From Desulfurobacterium pacificum (GTDB lineage Bacteria; Aquificota; Aquificia; Desulfurobacteriales; Desulfurobacteriaceae): a stretch of DNA of 64,000 nucleotides. The notes under the pieces are model-generated. The model saw nothing but the letters and a program-made list of their open reading frames with translations. It was not told the origin of the DNA and made no database searches. Location of the stretch: NCBI RefSeq assembly GCF_900182835.1, contig NZ_FXUB01000004.1, positions 1 through 64,000 on the forward strand, in the 5' to 3' direction. The position numbers and the translations under genes are program-made. This document shows positions 28,337 through 36,953 of this stretch, in pieces; the first letter of the stretch is position 1; each line of letters begins with the position of its first letter.

Positions 28337-28933
28337 ATGGCTGAAATAACAGCTCAAATGATAAAAGAGTTAAGAGAAAAAACAGGTGCAGGAATTGTTG
28401 ACTGCAAGAAGGCGCTTCAGGAAGCAAACGGCGATATGGAAAAAGCCGTTGAAATCCTAAGAAAGAAAGGTGCTGCAAAAGCTGCTAAGAAAGCCGACAG
28501 GGCAACGGCTGAAGGTTTGGTTGTTTCATACATTCACGCAGGCGGTAAAGTTGGAGTTCTTTTAGAGCTTAACTGCGAAACGGACTTCGTTGCAAGAACA
28601 GAAGACTTTAAAACTCTCGGACACGAAATAGCTATGCAGATTGCTGCTATGTCTCCAGAGTATGTGAGCAAAGAAGACGTTCCTGCTGAAGTTATTGAAA
28701 AGGAAAAAGAAATTCTCAAAGAGCAGGCACTTGCAGAAGGAAAGCCTGAACACATAGTTGAGAAAATCGTAGAAGGAAGACTGAATAAGTTCTACTCTGA
28801 AAAGTGTTTGCTTGAACAACCTTGGATTAAAGATGACAGCAAGACAATTGCTGACCTTGTTAGAGAATACATCACCAAGTTAGGTGAGAACATCAAAGTC
28901 AAGAGATTTTGCAGGTTTGAAGTCGGAAAGTAA
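28337..28933 (+). CDS. tsf: Elongation factor Ts
   Basis: A 198-aa nucleotide exchange factor for EF-Tu. N-terminal [20 protein letters not shown]-type helix (residues 6-24), [18 protein letters not shown], and the core contact motif [14 protein letters not shown] near 78-91. This is the short EF-Ts form with one main core subdomain, common in thermophiles. It lies 12 bases after rpsB and ends at a strong terminator. Confidence 0.97.
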   Translation: MAEITAQMIKELREKTGAGIVDCKKALQEANGDMEKAVEILRKKGAAKAAKKADRATAEGLVVSYIHAGGKVGVLLELNCETDFVARTEDFKTLGHEIAMQIAAMSPEYVSKEDVPAEVIEKEKEILKEQALAEGKPEHIVEKIVEGRLNKFYSEKCLLEQPWIKDDSKTIADLVREYITKLGENIKVKRFCRFEVGK

Positions 28934-28940
28934 ATCCCTA

Positions 28941-28967
28941 AAGCCCCGCTTCAAGCGGGGCTTTTTT
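28941..28967 (+). terminator. Terminator of rpsB-tsf
   Basis: Stem GCCCCGCT (28943-28950), loop TCA, stem AGCGGGGC (28954-28961), then six T. Confidence 0.93.
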
Positions 28968-28970
28968 GTT

Positions 28971-28976
28971 TATAAT
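28971..28976 (+). promoter_or_regulatory. Candidate -10 box for pyrH-frr
   Basis: A perfect TATAAT right after the tsf terminator and 30 bases upstream of the pyrH ATG. No good -35 is visible because the upstream position is occupied by the terminator stem. Confidence 0.4.
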
Positions 28977-28985
28977 TCTTTTTGA

Positions 28986-30283
<1,298 letters not shown>

Positions 30284-30294
30284 GGAGGTGAAAA

Positions 30295-30471
30295 ATGGCA
30301 CACAAAATTGACGCTGAACTTTGTATTGGATGCGGCGCTTGCGCTTCCGTATGCCCAACAAACTGCATCCACCCAACTGACGACGGAAAGTATGAAATCG
30401 TTGCAGAAGAATGTATTGACTGCGGTGCCTGCGTAGAGGTTTGCCCAACAGATGCAATTTCTGCAGAGTAA
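30295..30471 (+). CDS. Small 2[4Fe-4S] ferredoxin
   Basis: A 58-aa electron carrier, MAHKIDAELCIGCGACASVC and onward. Two complete clusters: CIGCGACASVCP and CIDCGACVEVCP, both CxxCxxCxxxCP, plus one extra Cys at PTNCIHP. The ATG is preceded by AAGGAGGTG. It lies 11 bases after frr and probably shares its transcript, an unusual partner for a translation gene. This is the clostridial-type low-potential ferredoxin used with oxidoreductases such as pyruvate or 2-oxoglutarate synthases. Confidence 0.95.
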   Translation: MAHKIDAELCIGCGACASVCPTNCIHPTDDGKYEIVAEECIDCGACVEVCPTDAISAE

Positions 30472-30479
30472 TGCAGCAA

Positions 30480-30546
30480 AAAATCCCCTCCCTTCCCCCA
30501 ACCACTTTCTAAACCTTCGGCGGGAAGTGGAGGGGTTAAATTTTTT
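30480..30546 (+). terminator. Imperfect terminator after the ferredoxin gene
   Basis: CCCCTCC near 30485 can pair with GGAGGGG near 30530, and CACTT with AAGTG inside, with a bulged loop. A TTAAATTTTTT tail follows. The left arm begins with a copy of AAAATCCCC. Confidence 0.55.
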
Positions 30547-30557
30547 CGGAGGTAGTT

Positions 30558-30920
30558 ATGTCAGCAGAAGTAATTAAAAAAGCATCAGAATTAGCGCAGG
30601 CTATAGCTCAGTCGGAAGAGCTAAAAGCCTTAAGAGAAGCAGAGGCTAAACTCCAAAAAGACCCTGAAGCTATGAAGCTTTTAAATGAAGTTCAAAGACT
30701 CCAGCAGATGGCGCAGATGTCTGGAACGCCAGAAGCTTTAAAAGAGTTAGAGGAAGCTTTTAAAAAGTTCTCCGAAAACGAAGTGGCAAAAGCTTACTTA
30801 GAAGCAAACGAAAAGTTTGCTCATATGATTCAAACGGTTAACTCTCTCCTTCAGGAAGCTATTGAAGGACCTAAACCGCACGGGCATCAGTGTTCCGGCT
30901 GTTCTGGATGTAGCCTGTAA
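30558..30920 (+). CDS. YlbF/YmcA family protein with Cys-rich tail
   Basis: A 120-aa helical protein of the YlbF/YmcA (DUF964, Com_YlbF) family. Typical: helices ELAQAIAQSEELKALREAEA (about 11-30) and KAYLEANEKFAHMIQTVNSL. The C-terminus ends HGHQCSGCSGCSL, a short His/Cys cluster fit for a metal or Fe-S centre. In Bacillus subtilis, YlbF and YmcA (with YaaT) act in RNA maturation and carry Fe-S clusters; whether that applies here is an inference. It follows the ferredoxin gene. The ATG has GGAGG upstream. Confidence 0.83.
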   Translation: MSAEVIKKASELAQAIAQSEELKALREAEAKLQKDPEAMKLLNEVQRLQQMAQMSGTPEALKELEEAFKKFSENEVAKAYLEANEKFAHMIQTVNSLLQEAIEGPKPHGHQCSGCSGCSL

Positions 30921-30925
30921 ATTCT

Positions 30926-30946
30926 CCCTCCCTTTCGGGAGGGTTT
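30926..30946. terminator. Hairpin between convergent ylbF-like and zinc-ribbon genes
   Basis: CCCTCCC (30926-30932), loop TTTC, GGGAGGG (30937-30943), then TTT. The T-tract is short, so it is a modest terminator for the plus-strand gene. It ends just before the convergent stop. Confidence 0.6.
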
Positions 30947-30948
30947 AA

Positions 30949-31668
30949 CTAACATTTAACAATAGACTTTTTAGCGTATATAAATCTCCCACAATAGGGA
31001 CATCTCGTTTTCCCAGGTTTTATGTTCTTTAAAAGTTCTCTGTACTCAACGCTTGAGTAGGTCATTCCGCAACCTTCGCAAGAACCGGAAGAGATATCGG
31101 CAAAAACAAGCCCGTTAAACTTGTTCTTATACTCTTCAAACTTTCTCAGTTCCTCCTCAGGTACTTGACTCTTTATCTCTTCTATCTCAGAAAGAACCCT
31201 CTCTCTCTTCTTGTTAACCGCCTCTATCTCTTTTTCAATATCCTCTATCTCTTCTATTAATCTTTCTCTTTCAGTAGAAAATTGAGTTTTCACCTTTTCG
31301 TAAGCGTCTTTTAAAGCTTCAACTTCCGTTTCCACACCTGTAATCTGTTGCTTCGTCTTGATTATTTCGTCTTCATTCTTGGCGATGAGGCGGAGGATTT
31401 TCTTGAACTCATCCCTGCTTCTAACGCTTTCTTTCTGCTTTTTTAACTCTTCTATCCTCTCTTTCTTATACTCTATAAAGCTCTCAAGCTCTCTGAGTTT
31501 ATTCTCTTTCTCTTCCAATTTCTTTTTAGCTGAAAGAATCTTGTTTTCTATGGAATTAAGCTTTTCCATCAACTTTTTCTTCTTCTCTTCAAGCTCTTTT
31601 ATCTTGGTGTTCAACCTTAAAAGCTCAACTTCCTTCTTCTGCAGGTCTAACAGCTCTTCTCTCAACAT
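30949..31668 (-). CDS. Zinc-ribbon coiled-coil protein (C4-type, COG1579-like)
   Basis: A 239-aa protein: a long antiparallel coiled coil (about 5-175, very Lys/Glu-rich) and a C-terminal zinc ribbon made of CEGCGMTYSS and TRCPYCGRFIY (about 199-230). This matches the C4-type zinc-ribbon family found next to Nif3-like genes in many bacteria. The role is unknown; nucleic-acid binding has been proposed for the family. It overlaps the upstream Nif3 gene by 7 bases, so the two are one operon. Confidence 0.88.
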   Translation of the reverse strand: MLREELLDLQKKEVELLRLNTKIKELEEKKKKLMEKLNSIENKILSAKKKLEEKENKLRELESFIEYKKERIEELKKQKESVRSRDEFKKILRLIAKNEDEIIKTKQQITGVETEVEALKDAYEKVKTQFSTERERLIEEIEDIEKEIEAVNKKRERVLSEIEEIKSQVPEEELRKFEEYKNKFNGLVFADISSGSCEGCGMTYSSVEYRELLKNIKPGKTRCPYCGRFIYAKKSIVKC

Positions 31669-32438
31669 CGGTTGATTACCTCAAAGGGAGATTTTTCGTG
31701 AAGCAATATAAAGATAACGTCAGGAAAGTTTTTAGCAAGAAGTGGATTGAGTTTTTCGTAGAAAAGTCTTTCGGTGCCGAAGTGTCCCATGTCAAAAACG
31801 GTAAGCCCGCAGTCAACGGCTTTTAAGGCGTCGTGATACTTTACGTCCCCCGTTACGTAAACGTCAACCTTGCCGATAACTGCGTCCATCAGCGACGCTC
31901 CGCTGCCAGAACAGATGGCTATTCTCTCAACTAAAGAATCGGCAGAGTAGTTGATAACTCTGAAAACGTCTTCTGGCAGTAAAGAGGAAAGCTTTTCAAA
32001 AAGCTCTTTTTGAGTAACAGGCTCTGGTAGAGGGGCGACGGCGCCGTAGGGGGGATTTTCAACTATCGGAGAATAACTTTCTATTCCCAGCTTTTCAGCT
32101 ATTATAGCCGTTGGACCCAAAGGTGAAACGTCAAGGTTGGTGTGCATAGAATAAACGGCAATATCCTTTTTAAGTAACTGAAAGAACAACTTTTCAGGAT
32201 AAAACGAAGGAGTTATAGACTTTATACCGCTTATCGTAACTGGATGGTGAGCTACGATTAAATCCACACTTTCTCTCTCTGCCTGCTCTACAACGTCAAG
32301 ACTCACAGAAAGGGCAAAACCTACCTTTTTTATCTCCTTTTCAGGGTCACCTATCTGAAGCTTTGAGTTATCCCAGCTATCCTGAGCTTCCGGTGGAACC
32401 AAAGATTCAAGGAATGCAACTATTTCTTTAAGTTTCAT
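31662..32438 (-). CDS. Nif3-like dinuclear metal-centre protein
   Basis: A 258-aa Nif3/YbgI (DUF34) protein, which forms a toroidal hexamer with two metals per subunit. Metal ligands are visible in VDLIVAHHPVTISGIKSI (about 59-76), YSMHTNLDVSPLG near 95-107 and the C-terminal DMGHFGTERLFYEKL. This form lacks the long central insert seen in some Gram-positive members. It is sometimes annotated as GTP cyclohydrolase I type 2, which is not well supported. The biochemical role is still open. It runs divergently from the UbiD gene. Confidence 0.93.
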   Translation of the reverse strand: MKLKEIVAFLESLVPPEAQDSWDNSKLQIGDPEKEIKKVGFALSVSLDVVEQAERESVDLIVAHHPVTISGIKSITPSFYPEKLFFQLLKKDIAVYSMHTNLDVSPLGPTAIIAEKLGIESYSPIVENPPYGAVAPLPEPVTQKELFEKLSSLLPEDVFRVINYSADSLVERIAICSGSGASLMDAVIGKVDVYVTGDVKYHDALKAVDCGLTVFDMGHFGTERLFYEKLNPLLAKNFPDVIFILLHEKSPFEVINRC

Positions 32439-32492
32439 TATCTTCCTCCGTCAAGGGTGGTAGAATTCTACAAAAATTTGAAAGGAGCGGTA

Positions 32493-33977
32493 ATGGCTTA
32501 CAAAGATTTAAGAGACTTCATTGAAAAACTCAAAAAAGAAGGTGAGCTAAAAGAAATTGACCACCCGGTAAGTTCCTACCTTGAAATCACAGAAATTGCC
32601 GATAGAGTGGTAAAGGCAGGCGGTCCAGCCCTCCTTTTCAAAAACGTTGACGGCAGAGATGTTCCGGTAGCGATAAACTTCTTTGCCAGCTACAAAAGGA
32701 TGGTTTTAGCGCTTGAAGACGACCCGGATTCAATAGGGAAGAGAGCTGCAAAACTCTTAAAGCCAGAAAAGCCTTCAGGATTTTTAGATAAACTGAAAAA
32801 GTTAGTTGAGCTGAAGAAACTTTCAGACATCTTCCCGAAAGAGGTTGACAGAAAAAAAGCTCCTTGTAAGGAAGTAATTGAAGAGCCAGACCTTTCAAAG
32901 TTTCCAATACTTTTCTGCTGGCCCCACGACGGCGGAAGGTTTATCACGCTGCCTTTAGTTTTTACCAAAGACCCGGAAACGGGCGAGAGAAACTGCGGAA
33001 TGTATCGCCTCCACGTTTACGATAAAAAAACCACAGGAATGCACTGGCACTGGCACAAAGTTGGCGCAAAGCACTTTCTAAAAGCAAAAAGAATGGGAAT
33101 AAAAAAGTTCCCCGTTGCCGTAGCAATCGGCTCAGACCCGGCGGTAATCTACTCTGCAACTGCACCACTGCCAGAAGACGTTGATGAAATGGTTTTCGCC
33201 GGATTTTTGAGGGGCAAACCTGTTGAAATGGTGAAGTGCGAAACAGTTGACCTTGAAGTGCCGGCAAACGCGGAAATCGTTCTTGAAGGTTACGTTGATA
33301 CGACAGAGTTAAAGTTTGAAGGACCTTTCGGCGACCACACGGGCTACTACTCTTTGCCTGACTTCTATCCCGTTTTTCACGTAACCTGCGTTACGAGAAG
33401 GAAAAATCCCATCTACCCAGCAACAATTGTAGGAAAGCCGCCGATGGAAGACTGCTACATAGGAAAGGCAACAGAGAGAATATTCCTTCACCTGCTAAAA
33501 ACACAGCTTCCCGAAATAGTTGACATGTGCCTGCCCATTGAAGGGGTCTTTCACAACTTCGCATTTGTCTCCATAGATAAAAGATATCCGGGGCATGCAA
33601 GGAAAGTCATATCTGCCCTCTGGGGAATGGGGCAGATGAGCTTCACCAAAAACATAATTATCTTTGATAAAGACACAAACGTCCACGACATAGGAGAGGT
33701 TCTGTGGCGGTGGGGTAACAACGTTGACCCGGAAAGAGATGTTATCTTTTCCACAGGACCAGTTGACGCCCTTGACCACACTTCACCTTTGCCGTTCTTT
33801 GGAAGCAAAATGGGCATTGATGCAACAAGAAAGTGGAGAAGCGAAGGATTCAACAGAGACTGGCCACCAGATATTGAAATGGACGAAAACGTTAAGAAAA
33901 AGGTTGACGAAATCTGGGATAAGCTTGGCTTGCCCTCCCCTCCAGAAAAGAAAAATCCCTGGAGCTGGGGCGTTTAA
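32493..33977 (+). CDS. UbiD family prenylated-FMN decarboxylase
   Basis: A 494-aa UbiD-family enzyme, which uses prenylated FMN to remove a carboxylate from aromatic or conjugated acids. Conserved segments: GPALLFKNVDG (about 43-53), MYRLHVYDKKTTGMHWHWHK near 170-190, PFGDHTGYYSLPDFYPVFHV near 278-297, and the C-terminal TGPVDALDHTSPLPFFGSKM and KWRSEGFNRDWPPDI. A likely role is menaquinone synthesis, where a UbiD-like step is known in the futalosine pathway, but this is inference. The ATG at 32493 follows AAAGGAG; the frame is open 12 codons further upstream. It overlaps rarA by one base (TAATGG). Confidence 0.92.
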   Translation: MAYKDLRDFIEKLKKEGELKEIDHPVSSYLEITEIADRVVKAGGPALLFKNVDGRDVPVAINFFASYKRMVLALEDDPDSIGKRAAKLLKPEKPSGFLDKLKKLVELKKLSDIFPKEVDRKKAPCKEVIEEPDLSKFPILFCWPHDGGRFITLPLVFTKDPETGERNCGMYRLHVYDKKTTGMHWHWHKVGAKHFLKAKRMGIKKFPVAVAIGSDPAVIYSATAPLPEDVDEMVFAGFLRGKPVEMVKCETVDLEVPANAEIVLEGYVDTTELKFEGPFGDHTGYYSLPDFYPVFHVTCVTRRKNPIYPATIVGKPPMEDCYIGKATERIFLHLLKTQLPEIVDMCLPIEGVFHNFAFVSIDKRYPGHARKVISALWGMGQMSFTKNIIIFDKDTNVHDIGEVLWRWGNNVDPERDVIFSTGPVDALDHTSPLPFFGSKMGIDATRKWRSEGFNRDWPPDIEMDENVKKKVDEIWDKLGLPSPPEKKNPWSWGV

Positions 33978-35251
33978 TGGAAACGCTCTTTTCAAAAAAC
34001 TTTGACAGACCCCTGCCCTACAGGTTATCTCCTGAAAACTTTGAAGAGTTCGTAGGGCAGGAGCACATATTAGGGAAGGGAAAACCGTTAAGAAAGTTAA
34101 TTGAAAGAAACAAGCTCTTTTCTTCCATTTTCTTCGGACCTCCCGGAACGGGAAAAACAGCTTTAGCCCGCCTAATTTCCAGGCTGACAAACGCAGAATT
34201 CATTGAGATAAACGCAGTAACGTCAACAGTTCAGGATATAAGAGAAGCTTTAGAAAAAGGAAGGAAAAACACTGAATTCGGAAAGAAAACAATCCTATTT
34301 ATAGACGAGATTCACAGGTTTAACAAAGCTCAGCAGGACGCACTCCTTCCCGACGTTGAAGCAGGAAACGTAATTTTAATAGGTGCTTCAACCGAAAATC
34401 CTTTCTTTTCCCTAACGCCAGCACTCCGCTCAAGAACGAAAATATACGAGTTCAAACCTCTAACAGAAAAAAACCTTAAAAAGCTTTACGAATTAGCAGT
34501 AAACGATGAAAGAGGTATAAAAGGTTTTTCCGTTCCCGAAGAAGTTTTAAAACACCTGATAGAGTCTTCAGCCGGCGACGGCAGAAAGTTTCTTACCTAC
34601 CTGGAAGAGCTATACGTTTTATCTGAAGGGAAAACGCCAAACCTAAAGTTAGCAGAGGAAGTAACAGGAAGAACTGCCGTAGTTTACGATAAAGGGGATA
34701 ACCGCTACGACATCATATCGGCGTTTATAAAGTCCATACGAGGTAGCGACCCGGACGCAGCCATCTACTACTTAGCAAGAATGATAAAAGGCGGAGAAGA
34801 CCCTCTTTTTATCGCAAGAAGGCTCGTAATTTCTGCATCTGAAGACATCGGCAACGCAAACCCTTTAGGTTTGTTAGTGGCAACTGCTGCTCTTGAAGCG
34901 GTTAAAAATGTGGGGATGCCGGAAGCCGCCATAAACTTGGCCCACGCAACGGTGTTTTTAGCCTGCTCCCCTAAAAGCGATTCCTCTTACAGGGCGCTAA
35001 AAAAAGCTTTAAAAGAGGTAGAAGAAGGATTAAACCTGCCCGTTCCTCAACATCTTAAATCCGGCTTTAAAAATAAAGGCTATAAAAATCCCCACCGCTT
35101 CCCCCGCCACTGGGTAAAACAGGAATACCTGACGGAAAAAAGAAAGTACTATGAAAGTTCTCACATCGGATACGAAAAGATTTTAGACTTTTATATGAAG
35201 TGGATGAAGTCCCGCCTCAGCGAGCAAGGCGGGAAAGAAGATAAGCAATAA
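33977..35251 (+). CDS. rarA: Replication-associated recombination protein RarA (MgsA)
   Basis: A 424-aa AAA+ ATPase acting at stalled replication forks. N-terminal RPLPYRLSPENFEEFVGQEH, Walker A FGPPGTGKTALARL (about 53-66), Walker B ILFIDEIHRFNKAQQD, sensor IGASTENPFFSL, and the RarA-specific C-terminal IIKSIRGSDPDAAIYYLARM-type region with GGEDPLFIARRLVI and ASEDIGNANP. It is coupled to ubiD by overlapping stop/start. Its last 35 bases overlap the convergent DEAD helicase gene. Confidence 0.95.
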   Translation: METLFSKNFDRPLPYRLSPENFEEFVGQEHILGKGKPLRKLIERNKLFSSIFFGPPGTGKTALARLISRLTNAEFIEINAVTSTVQDIREALEKGRKNTEFGKKTILFIDEIHRFNKAQQDALLPDVEAGNVILIGASTENPFFSLTPALRSRTKIYEFKPLTEKNLKKLYELAVNDERGIKGFSVPEEVLKHLIESSAGDGRKFLTYLEELYVLSEGKTPNLKLAEEVTGRTAVVYDKGDNRYDIISAFIKSIRGSDPDAAIYYLARMIKGGEDPLFIARRLVISASEDIGNANPLGLLVATAALEAVKNVGMPEAAINLAHATVFLACSPKSDSSYRALKKALKEVEEGLNLPVPQHLKSGFKNKGYKNPHRFPRHWVKQEYLTEKRKYYESSHIGYEKILDFYMKWMKSRLSEQGGKEDKQ

Positions 35252-36467
35252 CCTCTTCTGGATTTTTCTCTTTTGCAAGCTTTTGGGCCAAAGATTTAAG
35301 CTCTTTAGGAACTCTTGAAGTATCAGCGTTAACTATCTCTTTTTCAATTTCTTTCAAGGTGTTGTGCTTAAATTTGGTTCCCCTAACGCCCTTCAAGCTC
35401 TTTATCTTGTACATTCTTCTCTTTTCAGAATCCGTAACCAGACTAATTGCCGTTCCTTCTTTTCCAGCTCTTCCCGTCCTGCCTATGCGGTGAACGTAGC
35501 TTTCAGGATTTTCGGGAAGCTCGTAGTTAACGACAAGCCCGACGTCTTTAATATCAATTCCTCTTGCTGCAACATCGGTAGCCACCAAAACGTCAGTCCT
35601 TCCTTTTCTGAAGGAATTCATTACAAATTCTCTCTGTCTTTGAGAAAGGTCACCGTGAATGGCTTTGGCGTTTATGCCTCTTTCTTGAAGCTTTTTCTCA
35701 ACTTCGGCGGCATCTCTTTTTGTTTTAACAAAAACAATTGCTGGAACGCCCTTATATTCCTTAAGAATTTTTTCGAGCGCCTTAAGTCTGTCCTCGTTCC
35801 TTACGAAAATTATCTTCTGCTTCACCTTTGGCGTAACAAGTTGCTTTCCAACCTTTATAGTCTTGTAACCTTTCTTAAGGTATCTATCTATAAGCCTTCT
35901 TATCTCGTAAGGCATGGTAGCCGAAAAAAGCATCGTTTGCTTACTTTTTGGCGTTTCAGATAGGATATCCTCTATGTCTTCTATAAATCCCATATCAAGC
36001 ATCTGGTCGGCTTCATCAAGAACTGCAAACTTAACGTTTTTAAGGTTCAAAACGCCTCTGTTTATAAGGTCCTTAATTCTGCCGGGCGTTCCAACTATTA
36101 CCTGATTTCTACCCCTTTTTAACGTAGATATCTGCCTCTCTATTGAGACGCCGCCGTATATGGGGTAGGCAGAAATCCCTTTATTCTTCCCGATAAGAGA
36201 AATCTCGTGAGCAACCTGTATTGCTAATTCTCTTGTAGGAGTAAGGATTATCGCTTTAACGCCTCTTTCTTTTGGCGATAGTTTCTCCACTAAAGGAATC
36301 CCAAAGGCCGCCGTCTTACCGGTTCCCGTTTGAGCCTGACCTACTATGTCATGTCCTTCCAAAGCAACAGGAATGGCTTCTTTTTGTATCGGTGTAGGCT
36401 CCATAAATCCCATTTCTTCAAGGGACTTTTGCGTTTCTGGTGATAATTGTGAAAAAGAAAATTCCAT
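35217..36467 (-). CDS. DEAD-box RNA helicase
   Basis: A 416-aa DEAD-box RNA helicase (RhlE/CshA/DeaD group). All motifs are present: Q motif EPTPIQKEAIPVAL (about 22-35), motif I AQTGTGKTAAFG, Ia PTRELAIQVA, II VLDEADQMLD, III FSATMP, IV IVFVKTKRDA, V VATDVAARGIDIKDV, VI YVHRIGRTGRAG. A short C-terminus of about 60 residues has no RGG tail. It lies downstream of the cold-shock gene on the same strand, separated by a terminator; both gene types help unwind RNA at low temperature. It overlaps rarA tail to tail. Confidence 0.95.
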   Translation of the reverse strand: MEFSFSQLSPETQKSLEEMGFMEPTPIQKEAIPVALEGHDIVGQAQTGTGKTAAFGIPLVEKLSPKERGVKAIILTPTRELAIQVAHEISLIGKNKGISAYPIYGGVSIERQISTLKRGRNQVIVGTPGRIKDLINRGVLNLKNVKFAVLDEADQMLDMGFIEDIEDILSETPKSKQTMLFSATMPYEIRRLIDRYLKKGYKTIKVGKQLVTPKVKQKIIFVRNEDRLKALEKILKEYKGVPAIVFVKTKRDAAEVEKKLQERGINAKAIHGDLSQRQREFVMNSFRKGRTDVLVATDVAARGIDIKDVGLVVNYELPENPESYVHRIGRTGRAGKEGTAISLVTDSEKRRMYKIKSLKGVRGTKFKHNTLKEIEKEIVNADTSRVPKELKSLAQKLAKEKNPEEVIAYLLSRLAR

Positions 36468-36511
36468 TATTTATTCTCCTCATTGGTTATTATTGTTATT
36501 TTTTCTTAGGT

Positions 36512-36565
36512 CAAAATAAAAACTGCCCCGGCAACCGCCGCCGTTTCAGACGGCCACCGAGGCAG
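36512..36565 (-). terminator. Terminator of the cold-shock gene
   Basis: On the minus strand a long GC-rich hairpin: CTGCC (complement of 36561-36565) pairs with GGCAG (complement of 36523-36527), with CGG/CCG and GGCCGT/ACGGC pairs inside, followed by TTTTTATTTT. Confidence 0.8.
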
Positions 36566-36583
36566 CACTATTTGTTTGTTCCG

Positions 36584-36790
36584 TTATAGTCTTTCAACGT
36601 CAACAGCTTTGAGACCCTTGTCGCTCTCTGTTACGTTAAAGCTTACTCTTTCACCTTCTTCAAGGGTTCTAAAACCGTTTCCAGAAATACCTGTGTAGTG
36701 AACGAATACGTCCTGTCCGTTGTCGGCTGTAATAAAGCCGTAACCTTTCTTAGAATCAAACCACTTTACTGTTCCTGTGAGCTTCTCCAT
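36584..36790 (-). CDS. Cold-shock domain protein
   Basis: A 68-aa single cold-shock domain. RNP1 KGYGFITAD and RNP2 VFVHYTGI are present after the N-terminal TGTVKWFDSKK. Such proteins bind single-stranded RNA and melt hairpins, including terminators. The gene has a long leader with an attenuator-like hairpin, followed by its own terminator and the DEAD helicase gene. The ribosome site is AGAGGTAAGG. Confidence 0.97.
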   Translation of the reverse strand: MEKLTGTVKWFDSKKGYGFITADNGQDVFVHYTGISGNGFRTLEEGERVSFNVTESDKGLKAVDVERL

Positions 36791-36820
36791 GTGTCCTTAC
36801 CTCTCTTAAAAGTTTCTCTT

Positions 36821-36889
36821 AAAATTTAAAAGCCCCAGAAGGCAGAAACGGCATGCCTTCCGGGGCTAATCTGTTTCCGTGCTGCCTTC
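36821..36889 (-). promoter_or_regulatory. Attenuator-like leader of the cold-shock gene
   Basis: On the minus strand, AGCCCCGGAAGGCA (complement of 36854-36867) pairs over 14 positions (one G-U) with TGCCTTCTGGGGCT (complement of 36831-36844), loop 9 bases, followed by TTTTAAATTTT. This is a terminator-shaped hairpin 30 bases before the coding start. An upstream segment GAAGGCAG (complement of 36882-36889) can pair with CTGCCTTC of the hairpin's descending arm, giving a possible alternative fold. It could instead simply be the thiC terminator, although it lies about 90 bases past the thiC stop. Confidence 0.5.
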
Positions 36890-36910
36890 GCTACTTAATC
36901 AGCAAATCTG

Positions 36911-36938
36911 AACTTATAACTTTATTCTACCCTGTCAA
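36911..36938 (-). promoter_or_regulatory. Candidate promoter for the cold-shock gene
   Basis: Minus-strand -35 TTGACA (36933-36938) and a -10-like TAAGTT (36911-36916) with a 16-base spacer; TATAAG overlaps but at a short 14-base spacing. It lies just past the thiC stop and would place the attenuator-like hairpin in the leader. Confidence 0.4.
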
Positions 36939-36953
36939 GAGGGAAGGGTCAAA

